Below, one piece after another: positions 17,044-24,866 of a stretch of DNA of 64,000 nt; within the stretch, counting starts at the first letter, position 1; each line of letters starts with the position of its first letter. The position numbers and the translations under genes were made by a program. The notes beneath the pieces are model-generated. The model saw only the letters and a list, made by a program, of their open reading frames with translations, was not told the DNA's origin and searched no databases. The stretch is taken from positions 88,905-152,904 of the forward strand of contig CAVYBR010000001.1 in the NCBI GenBank assembly GCA_963766765.1. Direction: 5' to 3'. The stretch comes from JACCQS01 sp963766765. GTDB lineage: Bacteria > Actinomycetota > Actinomycetes > Mycobacteriales > Geodermatophilaceae.

Positions 17044-17460
17044 GTGCTTCGGATCTCGCAGGCCCTGGTGGACGAGATCTTCGCCCACGCTCGGCGCGAC
17101 CATCCGGACGAGGCATGTGGCGTCATCGCCGGGGTCGCCGGCAGCGATCGGCCCGAGCGCTTCATCCCGATGCTGAATGCTGCCCGGTCACCCACCTTCT
17201 ACGAGTTCGACTCCGCGGACCTGCTGAAGCTCTACCGCGAGATGGATGACCGCGACGAGGAGCCGGTGGTCATCTACCACTCCCATACGGCCACCGAGGC
17301 CTACCCGTCTCGCACGGACATCAACCTCGCCGGCGAGCCGGGCGCGCACTACGTCCTTGTGTCCACCCGCGAGCATGGAAATGACGCGGATCCGACCGAG
17401 TTCCGCTCGTACCGAATACAGGGTGGCGAGGTCACCGAGGAAGCGATCGAGATCGCCTGA
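17044..17460 (+). CDS. mec: M67 family metallopeptidase Mec (CysO-cysteine hydrolase)
   Basis: A 138-residue JAMM/MPN+ zinc peptidase. The metal motif is complete: a Glu in the DEACGVI helix, the HSH pair in VIYHSHTATEAYPSRTD, and the downstream Asp. In M. tuberculosis the orthologue releases cysteine from the CysO-cysteine adduct made by CysM. It starts at GTG 17044, 78 bases after aosR, and is followed by cysO and cysM, so the full protein-bound sulfur pathway is encoded in order. Confidence 0.93.
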   Translation: MLRISQALVDEIFAHARRDHPDEACGVIAGVAGSDRPERFIPMLNAARSPTFYEFDSADLLKLYREMDDRDEEPVVIYHSHTATEAYPSRTDINLAGEPGAHYVLVSTREHGNDADPTEFRSYRIQGGEVTEEAIEIA

Positions 17461-17466
17461 CCCCTG

Positions 17467-17514
17467 CCATGGAATCGAACAGGCCATGGAATCGAACAGG
17501 CCATGGAATCGAAC
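17467..17514 (+). repeat. 17-bp tandem repeat, three copies
   Basis: Three head-to-tail copies of the unit CCATGGAATCGAACAGG (17467-17483, 17484-17500 and a 14-base third copy to 17514) begin 6 bases after the mec stop and precede cysO. The first two copies are identical, so the duplication is recent or conserved. Each contains GGAAT. Confidence 0.95.
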
Positions 17515-17531
17515 CGATGGGTCGCGTCGTT
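17505..17531 (+). promoter_or_regulatory. candidate SigH/SigR-type promoter for cysO-cysM
   Basis: GGAAT (17505-17509, inside the third repeat copy), 19 bases, then GTT (17529-17531) matches the GGAAT-N16-20-GTT form of actinobacterial SigH/SigR promoters. It would start transcription about 40 bases before the cysO ATG, which has a strong GAGGAG ribosome site at 17565-17570. In M. tuberculosis the mec-cysO-cysM genes are SigH- and AosR-dependent, which supports the reading. Untested. Confidence 0.45.
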
Positions 17532-17580
17532 ACCCCCATAGGCGACAATCAAGATTCGCTAACCGAGGAGAACTTTTCGT

Positions 17581-17856
17581 ATGGCCATCGACGTCCGTAT
17601 CCCGACGATCCTGCGCTCGCACACCGGCGGGGAGAAGACCGTGCAGGCGAGCGGGGACAGCCTGAGCGCCCTCATCGACGATCTGGACGCGAAGTATTCG
17701 GGCATCAAGGGCCGCCTGATCTCAGACGACGGCTCGTTGCACCGCTTCGTGAACGTCTACGTCAACGACGAGGACGTGCGGTTCACCGGCGCCCTGGAGA
17801 CGCCACTCAAGGACGGCGACGCGGTCACCGTGCTGCCAGCCGTCGCTGGAGGCTGA
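17581..17856 (+). CDS. cysO: sulfur carrier protein CysO (MoaD/ThiS family)
   Basis: A 91-residue ubiquitin-fold sulfur carrier with the diagnostic di-glycine C-terminus (VTVLPAVAGG), which is converted to a thiocarboxylate and then donates sulfur. N-terminal VRIPTILRSHTGG and central IKGRLISDDGSLHRFVNVY are family-typical. ATG start with a clear GAGGAG site 10 bases upstream. Works with CysM (acceptor chemistry) and Mec (release of cysteine). Confidence 0.95.
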   Translation: MAIDVRIPTILRSHTGGEKTVQASGDSLSALIDDLDAKYSGIKGRLISDDGSLHRFVNVYVNDEDVRFTGALETPLKDGDAVTVLPAVAGG

Positions 17857-17886
17857 GCCCGCCCCCGACTCAGGCGGTTTCCACTC

Positions 17887-18837
17887 ATGGCCCGATTCCC
17901 ATCGCTGATCGACTCACTCGGCGGCACCCCCCTGGTTGGGTTACCGGCGCTGTCGCCAACCCCGGAGGTGCGCCTGTGGGCCAAGCTCGAGGACCACAAC
18001 CCCACTGGGTCGGTCAAGGACCGAGCCGCGTTCTTCATGATCCAGGAAGCCGAGAGCGCTGGCCGGTTGCAGCCCGGCAGCACCATTCTCGAGCCGACCA
18101 GTGGCAACACCGGAATCTCGCTGGCGATGATCGCCGGCCAACGTGGCTACCGGTTGATCTGCGTGATGCCGGAGAACACCTCGATCGAGCGACGCCAACT
18201 GCTGGAGATGTACGGCGCGCAGATCATCTCCTCGCCGGCCGAAGGCGGATCCAACGAGGCAGTGGCAGTCGCCAAGCGAATCGCTGCAGAGCACCCGGAC
18301 TGGGTGATGCTCTACCAGTACGGCAATCCGGCCAATGCCCGCGCGCACTACGAGACGACCGGTCCGGAGATCCTGGCTGACCTGCCCAACATCACGCACT
18401 TCGTCGGTGGTCTGGGTACCGCTGGCACCCTGATGGGCGTCGGTCGGTTCCTGCGCGAAAAGGTCCCCGGTGTGGCGATCGTGGCCGCTGAACCGCGCTA
18501 CGGAGAGCTCGTGTACGGGCTGCGAAACATCGACGAGGGCTTCATCCCCGAGCTCTATGACCCCTCAGTGCTCACGACCCGGTTCTCGGTCGGGCCGGCG
18601 GATGCCATCCGCCGCGTCCGCGAACTCATCGACAGAGAGGGAATCTTCGCTGGGATCTCGACCGGCGCGATCCTGCACGCCGCTCTCGGCGTCGCAGACC
18701 GCGAGGTCGCCGCCGGCCGACCCGCGGACATTGCCCTGGTCGTCTGCGACGGCGGTTGGAAATACCTGTCGACCGGCGCGTACACCGGCACCGTCGACGA
18801 GGCAAGTGACGCTCTCGACGGCCAGCTCTGGGCCTGA
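17887..18837 (+). CDS. cysM: O-phosphoserine sulfhydrylase CysM
   Basis: A 316-residue PLP enzyme. The PLP lysine lies in NPTGSVKDRAAFF, the substrate loop is EPTSGNTGISLAM, and the phosphate-binding glycine loop is VGGLGTAGTLMG. The segment YGLRNIDEGFIPELYD keeps the arginine that in M. tuberculosis CysM selects O-phosphoserine over O-acetylserine. The ATG is 30 bases after cysO. The pathway takes O-phosphoserine directly, so a damaged serB in the same genome would affect serine but not this route. Confidence 0.94.
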   Translation: MARFPSLIDSLGGTPLVGLPALSPTPEVRLWAKLEDHNPTGSVKDRAAFFMIQEAESAGRLQPGSTILEPTSGNTGISLAMIAGQRGYRLICVMPENTSIERRQLLEMYGAQIISSPAEGGSNEAVAVAKRIAAEHPDWVMLYQYGNPANARAHYETTGPEILADLPNITHFVGGLGTAGTLMGVGRFLREKVPGVAIVAAEPRYGELVYGLRNIDEGFIPELYDPSVLTTRFSVGPADAIRRVRELIDREGIFAGISTGAILHAALGVADREVAAGRPADIALVVCDGGWKYLSTGAYTGTVDEASDALDGQLWA

Positions 18838-18956
18838 CCGGTCGATTCGCAATAGACCGCAACCATGGCACGTCCCGGGTGCGCCCGGACGCTGACATTC
18901 ATCCCAGCCACGGCACAGCACCGGTCGGTCCGGCCGCTCAGCTCTACGCTGGTTCC

Positions 18957-19899
18957 GTGACCGAGCCGGGCGCACCTATCGGGGTCTTCGACTCTGGGGT
19001 CGGTGGCTTGACCGTTGCCCGGGCAATCATGGATCAGTTGCCCGCGGAATCCATCCGCTACCTCGGCGACACCGCACACGGCCCGTACGGTCCGCAGCCG
19101 ATTGCCGAAGTGCGCGCGCATGCGCTCGCGGCCATGGACCAGCTGGTGGACTCCGGCGTCAAGATGCTGGTGGTCGCCTGCAACTCGGCGAGTGCTGCTT
19201 GCCTGCGGGATGCACGTGAGCGCTACGACGTCCCGGTCGTCGAGGTGATCTTGCCGGCCGTCCGCCGCGCCATCGCCGCCACGCGCACCGGCCGGGTCGG
19301 AGTCATCGGGACGCAGACGACCGTACGCAGCCGGGCCTATGAAGACGCCTTTGCCGCGGCCCCGTTGATCACGATCACCAGCGCCGCCTGCCCCAGTTTC
19401 GTCGACTTCGTCGAGCGGGGGATCACCAGCGGCCGGCAGATCCTCGGCCTGGCGCAGTCCTACCTAGAGCCGCTGCAGCGTGCCGAGGTGGACACCCTCG
19501 TGCTCGGCTGTACGCACTATCCGATGCTCATGGGCGCCATCGGCCACGTGATGGGCGAGTCGGTCACGCTTGTCTCGAGCGCCGACGAGACCGCCAAGGA
19601 CGTGTTCCGAGTCCTGACCGAAGCAGAGCTCCTGCGCGACCCAGGCGAGTTCAGCAGCCGGAGCACGGCCGGGGGAGCATCGGTTCTTCTCCACCGGCGA
19701 AGCGGAGACCTTCCATCGGCTGGCCGAGCGCTTCCTGGGGCCCGCGGTCGGGCCGATCGCGAGACTGCCGATCAAGGCCTCGGTCGCCGCGCTCGCCGAG
19801 ACAGATCTGCCGTTGAACACCGCCCCCAACGGCATCCCGATCCCAATCCCGTACTCGGCTGGCAGCATTCCGGTACCCAACAGCGGAACCGGAGAATGA
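18957..19899 (+). CDS. murI: glutamate racemase, one-base frameshift near 19673
   Basis: MurI supplies D-glutamate for peptidoglycan. The GTG start at 18957 gives IGVFDSGVGGLTVARA (catalytic Asp/Ser region), VACNSASAACL (first catalytic Cys) and LVLGCTHYPML (second catalytic Cys). After SSADETAKDVF the frame breaks at a run of five G (19671-19675). One G fewer restores EHRFFSTGEAETF and a C-terminus ending in GSIPVPNSGTGE, with the TGA at 19897-19899 overlapping the next ATG. Read without correction, murI runs in frame into the next gene as a false 560-residue fusion. Confidence 0.88.
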
Positions 19900-20639
19900 A
19901 ACTCACGATCGTCGGTTGCTCGGGCTCGATGCCGGGAATCGATTCGGCCGCTTCGTGCTACCTGATCGAAGGCCTGGGGACCCGCATTGTCGTCGACCTC
20001 GGTTCAGGGTCGATCGGTCCGTTGCAGCGATACGTGGCGCTCGAGACGATCGATGCGATCGTCATCTCGCACCTGCATGCCGATCACTGCCTCGACGCGT
20101 GCGCGTTCGTGGTCTGGCACCGGTACTCCGAGCGATCCCGTGGGCTGATGCCCTTATACGGGCCGGCTGGCACTCGGGAACGCCTTGCCGCAGCGTATGA
20201 GCGGCCGGAGTCCGACCTTGACGACGTGTTCGACTTCCATGAGCTCGACGCGCAGACGACTGTCGTGGTCGGCGACCTGCGGCTGTCTTTCGCGAGGATG
20301 AACCACCCCGTGGAGACCTACGCCGTCCGGGTCGACGGTGCCTCGACCTCGATCACCTATTCCGCCGACACCGGCGTCTGTGCAGGCCTCGTGACGCTGG
20401 CCAGTGGCAGCGACGTATTGCTCTGTGAGGCAGCGCGCCCCGACGGCGACCCGGACTATCCGACCGGTCTGCACCTGACCGGAAGCCAAGCCGGCGAACA
20501 TGCGGCGGCCGCCGGCGTCGGCAGGTTGCTCCTCACCCACATCCCGCCATGGGTTGACCCTGCCGCGCAGCTCGCGTCCGCCCGCACCTACGTTCCCACT
20601 GCCGAATTGGTGAGCCAGGACACCTCGTACGAGGTCTGA
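19896..20639 (+). CDS. MBL-fold hydrolase, Rv1339-like atypical cAMP phosphodiesterase
   Basis: A 247-residue metallo-beta-lactamase-fold protein. The metal-binding motif is ISHLHADHCLDACAF, with later ligands in ARMNHPVETYAV, TYSADTG and LLLTHIPPWVDP. It occupies the Rv1339 position between murI and rph; the M. tuberculosis protein has been reported to act as an atypical class II-like cAMP phosphodiesterase. The ATG overlaps the restored murI stop (ATGA). Nuclease-type activity (RNase Z relatives) is the alternative. Confidence 0.85.
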   Translation: MKLTIVGCSGSMPGIDSAASCYLIEGLGTRIVVDLGSGSIGPLQRYVALETIDAIVISHLHADHCLDACAFVVWHRYSERSRGLMPLYGPAGTRERLAAAYERPESDLDDVFDFHELDAQTTVVVGDLRLSFARMNHPVETYAVRVDGASTSITYSADTGVCAGLVTLASGSDVLLCEAARPDGDPDYPTGLHLTGSQAGEHAAAAGVGRLLLTHIPPWVDPAAQLASARTYVPTAELVSQDTSYEV

Positions 20640-20640
20640 T

Positions 20641-21051
20641 TCAGCCCGGCAGAAACGACAGCCGGACCTGGCGATTCGGGTTGTCGCCGTTGGGGTCAAC
20701 CAGGCAGATCGACTGCCAGGTTCCCAGGCCGAGGTGCCCGTTCAGGACCGGGATCGAGGCGTACGGAGCGATGAACGCAGGCAGGACGTGATCCCTGCCA
20801 TGCCCGGGGGAGCCGTGCTTGTGCCGCCATCGATCCTCGGTCGGCAACAGATCGTCCACGGCGCGGAGCAGGTCTTCGTCACTGCCTGCCCCCGTCTCGA
20901 CGATCGCCACTCCCGCCGTCGCATGGGGGACGAAGATATGGAGCAGGCCGTCCTGAGCGTCACAGCTACGGAGGAAGTCTGCACAGTGACCGGTGAGATC
21001 GACCACGGCCGGCGTCTTGCCGGTATTGACCTGAATCAGCTCGCTTCGCAT
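20641..21051 (-). CDS. YjbQ family protein (UPF0047)
   Basis: A 136-residue protein of the YjbQ family, which has weak thiamine-phosphate synthase activity in some members and no settled role. The signature VPHATAGVAIVETGAGSDED and the C-terminal GHLGLGTWQSICLVDPNGD with HxHGSPGHGRDHVLPAF are present, including the conserved His residues thought to bind metal. It is divergent from rph (33 bases) and its stop abuts the Rv1339-like stop. Confidence 0.88.
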   Translation of the reverse strand: MRSELIQVNTGKTPAVVDLTGHCADFLRSCDAQDGLLHIFVPHATAGVAIVETGAGSDEDLLRAVDDLLPTEDRWRHKHGSPGHGRDHVLPAFIAPYASIPVLNGHLGLGTWQSICLVDPNGDNPNRQVRLSFLPG

Positions 21052-21084
21052 TCCCGAATCCTCTCCCGGGTAGGGTCGCTCGCC

Positions 21085-21807
21085 GTGACCCGACCCAACG
21101 ACCGTGCCCCTGACGAGCTGCGCCCCGTCACCATCACGCGCAACTGGCTCGACCACGCAGAAGGGTCGGTGCTGGTCGAGTTCGGCCGGACCCGCGTGCT
21201 GTGCGCCGCCAGTGTCACCGTCGGCGTACCCCGCTGGCGACGCGGCTCGGGTCTGGGCTGGGTCACGGCCGAGTACGCCATGCTGCCGCGCTCGACGCAC
21301 ACCCGCAGCGACCGGGAGTCCGTCCGCGGCAAGATCGGTGGGCGCACGCACGAGATCAGCCGGCTGATCGGGCGGTCCCTGCGGGCAAGCATCGACCTGT
21401 CCGCGCTCGGTGAGAACAGCATCGCGCTCGACTGTGACGTACTGCAGGCCGATGGTGGAACGCGTACGGCCGCCATCACGGGGGCCTACGTCGCCCTGGC
21501 CGACGCCGTGAGTTGGCTCGGCGAGCGCGGCAAGCTGGCCAAAGCCGATCCGCTGCACACCTCGATCTCCGCCGTCAGCGTCGGCGTCGTTGAGGGGGAA
21601 CCGCGGCTCGACCTCGAGTACGTGGAAGATGTGGCCGCCGACACCGACATGAATGTCGTCTGCACCGGGACCGGCGACTTCATCGAGGTGCAAGGTACGG
21701 CCGAGGGCGCAGTCTTCGACCGGGCCACGCTTGATGTCCTGCTCGACCTTGCGGTGGCCGGCTGCGCGACCTTGACCCAGACCCAGCGCGCCGCTCTCGG
21801 TGCTTGA
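21085..21807 (+). CDS. rph: ribonuclease PH
   Basis: A 240-residue phosphorolytic 3'-5' exoribonuclease that trims tRNA 3' ends. Typical segments are RPVTITRNWLDHAEGSVLVEFG, YAMLPRSTHTRSDRES, SRLIGRSLRA, LDCDVLQADGGTRTAAITGA (phosphate and catalytic loop), and EVQGTAEG near the C-terminus. GTG 21085 is chosen because the region before it belongs to the divergent yjbQ promoter. The stop overlaps the earliest possible rdgB start. Confidence 0.95.
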   Translation: MTRPNDRAPDELRPVTITRNWLDHAEGSVLVEFGRTRVLCAASVTVGVPRWRRGSGLGWVTAEYAMLPRSTHTRSDRESVRGKIGGRTHEISRLIGRSLRASIDLSALGENSIALDCDVLQADGGTRTAAITGAYVALADAVSWLGERGKLAKADPLHTSISAVSVGVVEGEPRLDLEYVEDVAADTDMNVVCTGTGDFIEVQGTAEGAVFDRATLDVLLDLAVAGCATLTQTQRAALGA

Positions 21808-21817
21808 ACCCGGCACC

Positions 21818-22426
21818 GTGACTGCGCGACGACAACTGGTGCTGGCGACCCGCAACTCCAAGAAGCTGGCCGAGTTGCGCCGCATCCTGGATCCGCTCGT
21901 CGATGTCGAGGTACTCGGCCTGGACGACCTCCCGCCCTTCGCCGAAGCCCCGGAGACCGGCGCGACGTTCGCCGAGAATGCACTGGCCAAGGCGCGTGAC
22001 GCGGCCGCCGCCACGGGCGTCGCCGCCGTGGCCGACGACTCGGGGCTGGCGGTCGACGCACTTAACGGCATGCCGGGCGTCCTGTCGGCCCGGTGGTCGG
22101 GCCGGCACGGAGATGACCTCGCAAACCTGGAGCTGCTCCTCGCGCAGCTGGCCGACACCCCAGGCCAACGACGCGGAGCCGGATTTGTCTGCGCCGCGAC
22201 TCTCGTGGTCCCCGGAGGCACCGAACGGGTGATGGAAGCCGAAATGCGCGGGGTAGTGATCCGCGAGCCGCGAGGCGAGGGGGGATTTGGGTACGACCCG
22301 ATCTTCATACCCGACGGACATTCGAGGACCTGCGCTGAGCTGCCCGCGGAGGTCAAGGACTCGATCAGCCATCGGGGCAAGGCCTTCCGCGCCCTCGCGC
22401 CTGTGATCGTGGACGCGTTGCGCTAG
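21818..22426 (+). CDS. rdgB: XTP/dITP diphosphatase (HAM1 family)
   Basis: A house-cleaning pyrophosphatase of about 202 residues removing deaminated purine nucleotides. Motifs: LVLATRNSKKLAELR at the N-terminus, GATFAENALAKA, VADDSGLAVDAL, and GGFGYDPIFIPD with SHRGKAF at the end. The start is GTG 21818 (VTARRQLVLAT); a GTG at 21800 that overlaps rph by 8 bases is equally possible. It closes the syntenic block. Confidence 0.93.
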   Translation: MTARRQLVLATRNSKKLAELRRILDPLVDVEVLGLDDLPPFAEAPETGATFAENALAKARDAAAATGVAAVADDSGLAVDALNGMPGVLSARWSGRHGDDLANLELLLAQLADTPGQRRGAGFVCAATLVVPGGTERVMEAEMRGVVIREPRGEGGFGYDPIFIPDGHSRTCAELPAEVKDSISHRGKAFRALAPVIVDALR

Positions 22427-22615
22427 AGCCCAGTGCGCACGAGCGAGCACCACGGCGATTGTTTCGAAGCTACGGGAATGCTGGCGGCGCTTTTGGCGTT
22501 CGGGGTCCGACCGGGAGCTGGTCAGGACAAGCCGATGAGGCCGAAAAGCACGGCTCCGCACACGTCGGCGGCTTAGGCTGGACTCCACATGAGAAATCGG
22601 TACCTGAACGCGTCC

Positions 22616-22630
22616 GGGCCCGAAGGGCCC
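22616..22630 (+). terminator. GC hairpin downstream of rdgB
   Basis: GGGCCC, loop GAA, GGGCCC forms a perfect 6-bp stem about 190 bases after rdgB and 50 bases before the next gene. No T-run follows, so it is only a weak terminator candidate. The rest of the 255-base gap holds no gene. Confidence 0.3.
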
Positions 22631-22681
22631 TGCAGGGATATCTTGGAACATTAGCTTCTGACGATCTGATGGGGAGATGAA

Positions 22682-24757
22682 GTGGACGGGTCCACGCCAC
22701 GGGAGTTGTCCCGTCGCGGGTTCCTCATCCTCGGCGGCGGGGCCGCTGCGATTGTCGGACTCAACGCCTGTGGCTCCCAGAATGCCGTCGACCAGCTGCC
22801 GATCGATGCGTCCTCGGCGGTGCTAGCCGGCGGCTTCCCCCGGGTGATCGCGTTTCGGCAAACCGAGCGACTGGTGCCATTGAACGATTATGAGACCTGG
22901 GCGGAACTCTTTGCGCCCTTCAGCGGCATCATCGGCAAGGCGCTGCAGGAGGAACGGACCGAAATCTCAGGCCCGCAGACTGTCGAATACTTCAACGAGT
23001 TCAAGCAGCAATTTCCGGAGAAGTTGGTTCTGCTGCACCACAACGGGCGGGCGCGACGACCCACGTTCGAGACCGAAGGCTGGTCGGCAGGTTGGTGGCT
23101 CTACCGCGAGGGCAGCGTCCTCGAATCCTCCGCCGAGGCGGCGGACACCGTCCTACAGGTTCGCTCGACGACGAACTTCAAGCTCCGGGCCGACATGGAA
23201 GGCCACGTCGGTGACGACCTGGTCATTGCGGAGATGGGGAGCGACGGCCGACCGGATTTCACGAAGGCTGAACACGTACGTCTCGTCGAGATCGACGCTA
23301 CAGCCAAAAAGCTCACAGTCCGCAGGGGTCAGTACGGCAGCTCTCCGCTTGCGTTCTCGGATGGGGCATACCTCGGGCGGCACGTCTACGCCGGCCCTTG
23401 GTCAGCGGTCGATGATCGGGTGTGGTTGTACAACATCAGCACAACGTGCCCACGCGACCCGTCGGGGCGGCGTGTGGTTGACGTGCTGATCGAGCAGTTC
23501 GCCGAGTGGTTTGCTCCGGACGGTGTCCTCGCCTCCTTCGACGGGGTCCAGCTGGACGTTTTCCAGCTCACCTTGGAAGACCGCAGAGGCGTGGATGCTG
23601 ATTGCGACGGACGTGCCGATCTGGCCAATCAGGGCGGAGTAGACACCTACCTGCAGGGCCAGATCGAGTTGACCGCACGTCTTCGGCAGGTACTCGGCCC
23701 CAACCGCTATCTGATCACCGATGGCGCGGTGGGGCAGCAACCGGATACGGCCTCAGTGAACGGCATTGAACTCGAAGGCTTCCCGAAGTACGACGATTAC
23801 GACATCGCACGCTGGTCTCAGGCAATCATGGGCCTGGAGCTGTGGCGCCGCCGTGGAGCTCAGCCCCGGCTGAGCTATCCCCTGTTCAAGTTCGCCCCGC
23901 CGCATGACTATCCGGTGAGCTTCAACAGATTCCGTCTAGCCCTAGCAGGCTCGCTTGCCACCAACTCGGCGATCAGTTGGTTCAACGAGCCCGGTGGCAG
24001 CACGCAGGACCCTTCGAACAGCGTGGTCATCTACGACGAATTCGTCGGCGGAAGTCTTGCCAAGGCTGGTTGGCTTGGCCTGCCCAGGGGCGAAACGATC
24101 CATCTCGCCGAACGTAAGACCGACGTGCTGGCCGGCGCCGGCGTTGCGTGGTCGAGCTCGTTCGTCGCCAGCTTCGATGGTGCAGAAGTCCAGTTCGCGG
24201 TCCAGTCGGCCTCCACTCCCATACTCGTGGTGACGCGCCGCCAAGCCGCCGAACGCCTGTCCTTCTCCATCCCGGCTATCGATTCGGACGGCCCGGACGT
24301 GGTGCTGGCTTTCGATGTCCTCGGCGTCAAGCGTGCCGCATACGCCCCGACGATCGGCCGTCAGTGCACGGTGACGGTCTCGGGGAACGGCGGTGAGCTC
24401 TCCCAGTCGGTGACTGCGCCGACTACTTGGTTCCACGTGGTCCTTGGTTTCCACGGGGTTGGTCCTGGTCCGCTCAATGTCACGGTGACTATCGATGGAG
24501 ATGTTCCCCTGAAGGTGCGAGCCCTGAAGATTTTCGCTGCGCCTGATGCGATCGCCCGCGCATTCGTGGCTGGCGCCATGTTCGCCAACCCGTCAGCGGC
24601 GGAATACGCCTTCGACGTGGCCTCGATCTTCCCCCGCCGTCGGTTTCGGCGGTTGACCGGAAGCCTGGATCAGGATCCGCACGCGAATGACGGGAGCGAA
24701 GTGGGGTCCACGCTGACCCTGGGTCCTTTGGACGCGTTGGTCGTGCGCTCGGTCTGA
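22682..24757 (+). CDS. Tat-exported lipoprotein, putative glycoside hydrolase-like protein
   Basis: A 691-residue secreted protein from GTG 22682, preceded by a GGGGAGA ribosome site. Its leader has a twin-arginine motif (SRRGFLILGG), a hydrophobic stretch, and a lipobox ending LNACG, so it is likely folded before export and then lipid-anchored. The middle (about residues 50-420) resembles a TIM-barrel of the hypothetical glycosidase groups: FDGVQLDVFQ with candidate acidic residues, VNGIELEGFPKYDDYDIARW, and WFNEPGG. Two beta-rich regions follow. No catalytic assignment can be made. The following exported carboxypeptidase may share surface-polymer turnover. Confidence 0.7.
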   Translation: MDGSTPRELSRRGFLILGGGAAAIVGLNACGSQNAVDQLPIDASSAVLAGGFPRVIAFRQTERLVPLNDYETWAELFAPFSGIIGKALQEERTEISGPQTVEYFNEFKQQFPEKLVLLHHNGRARRPTFETEGWSAGWWLYREGSVLESSAEAADTVLQVRSTTNFKLRADMEGHVGDDLVIAEMGSDGRPDFTKAEHVRLVEIDATAKKLTVRRGQYGSSPLAFSDGAYLGRHVYAGPWSAVDDRVWLYNISTTCPRDPSGRRVVDVLIEQFAEWFAPDGVLASFDGVQLDVFQLTLEDRRGVDADCDGRADLANQGGVDTYLQGQIELTARLRQVLGPNRYLITDGAVGQQPDTASVNGIELEGFPKYDDYDIARWSQAIMGLELWRRRGAQPRLSYPLFKFAPPHDYPVSFNRFRLALAGSLATNSAISWFNEPGGSTQDPSNSVVIYDEFVGGSLAKAGWLGLPRGETIHLAERKTDVLAGAGVAWSSSFVASFDGAEVQFAVQSASTPILVVTRRQAAERLSFSIPAIDSDGPDVVLAFDVLGVKRAAYAPTIGRQCTVTVSGNGGELSQSVTAPTTWFHVVLGFHGVGPGPLNVTVTIDGDVPLKVRALKIFAAPDAIARAFVAGAMFANPSAAEYAFDVASIFPRRRFRRLTGSLDQDPHANDGSEVGSTLTLGPLDALVVRSV

Positions 24758-24866
24758 TTTCCGGTCCGTGCATCCGGCGTATCGCGCCATGCGCTACCTG
24801 TCTTGACACCGTTCTGGCGCTGGCGGGACTCTGCAGAGCGACTGGCGGCTCTTGACGGGAGCTCTC

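Noticed and set aside
18879..20639. 586-codon single ORF as a real MurI-phosphodiesterase fusion
   Set aside because: MurI C-terminus is found intact in another frame and the second gene has its own ATG with a stop-start overlap.
24800..24835. TTGACA as a promoter for the M14 carboxypeptidase
   Set aside because: No acceptable -10 element at 16-18 bp spacing.
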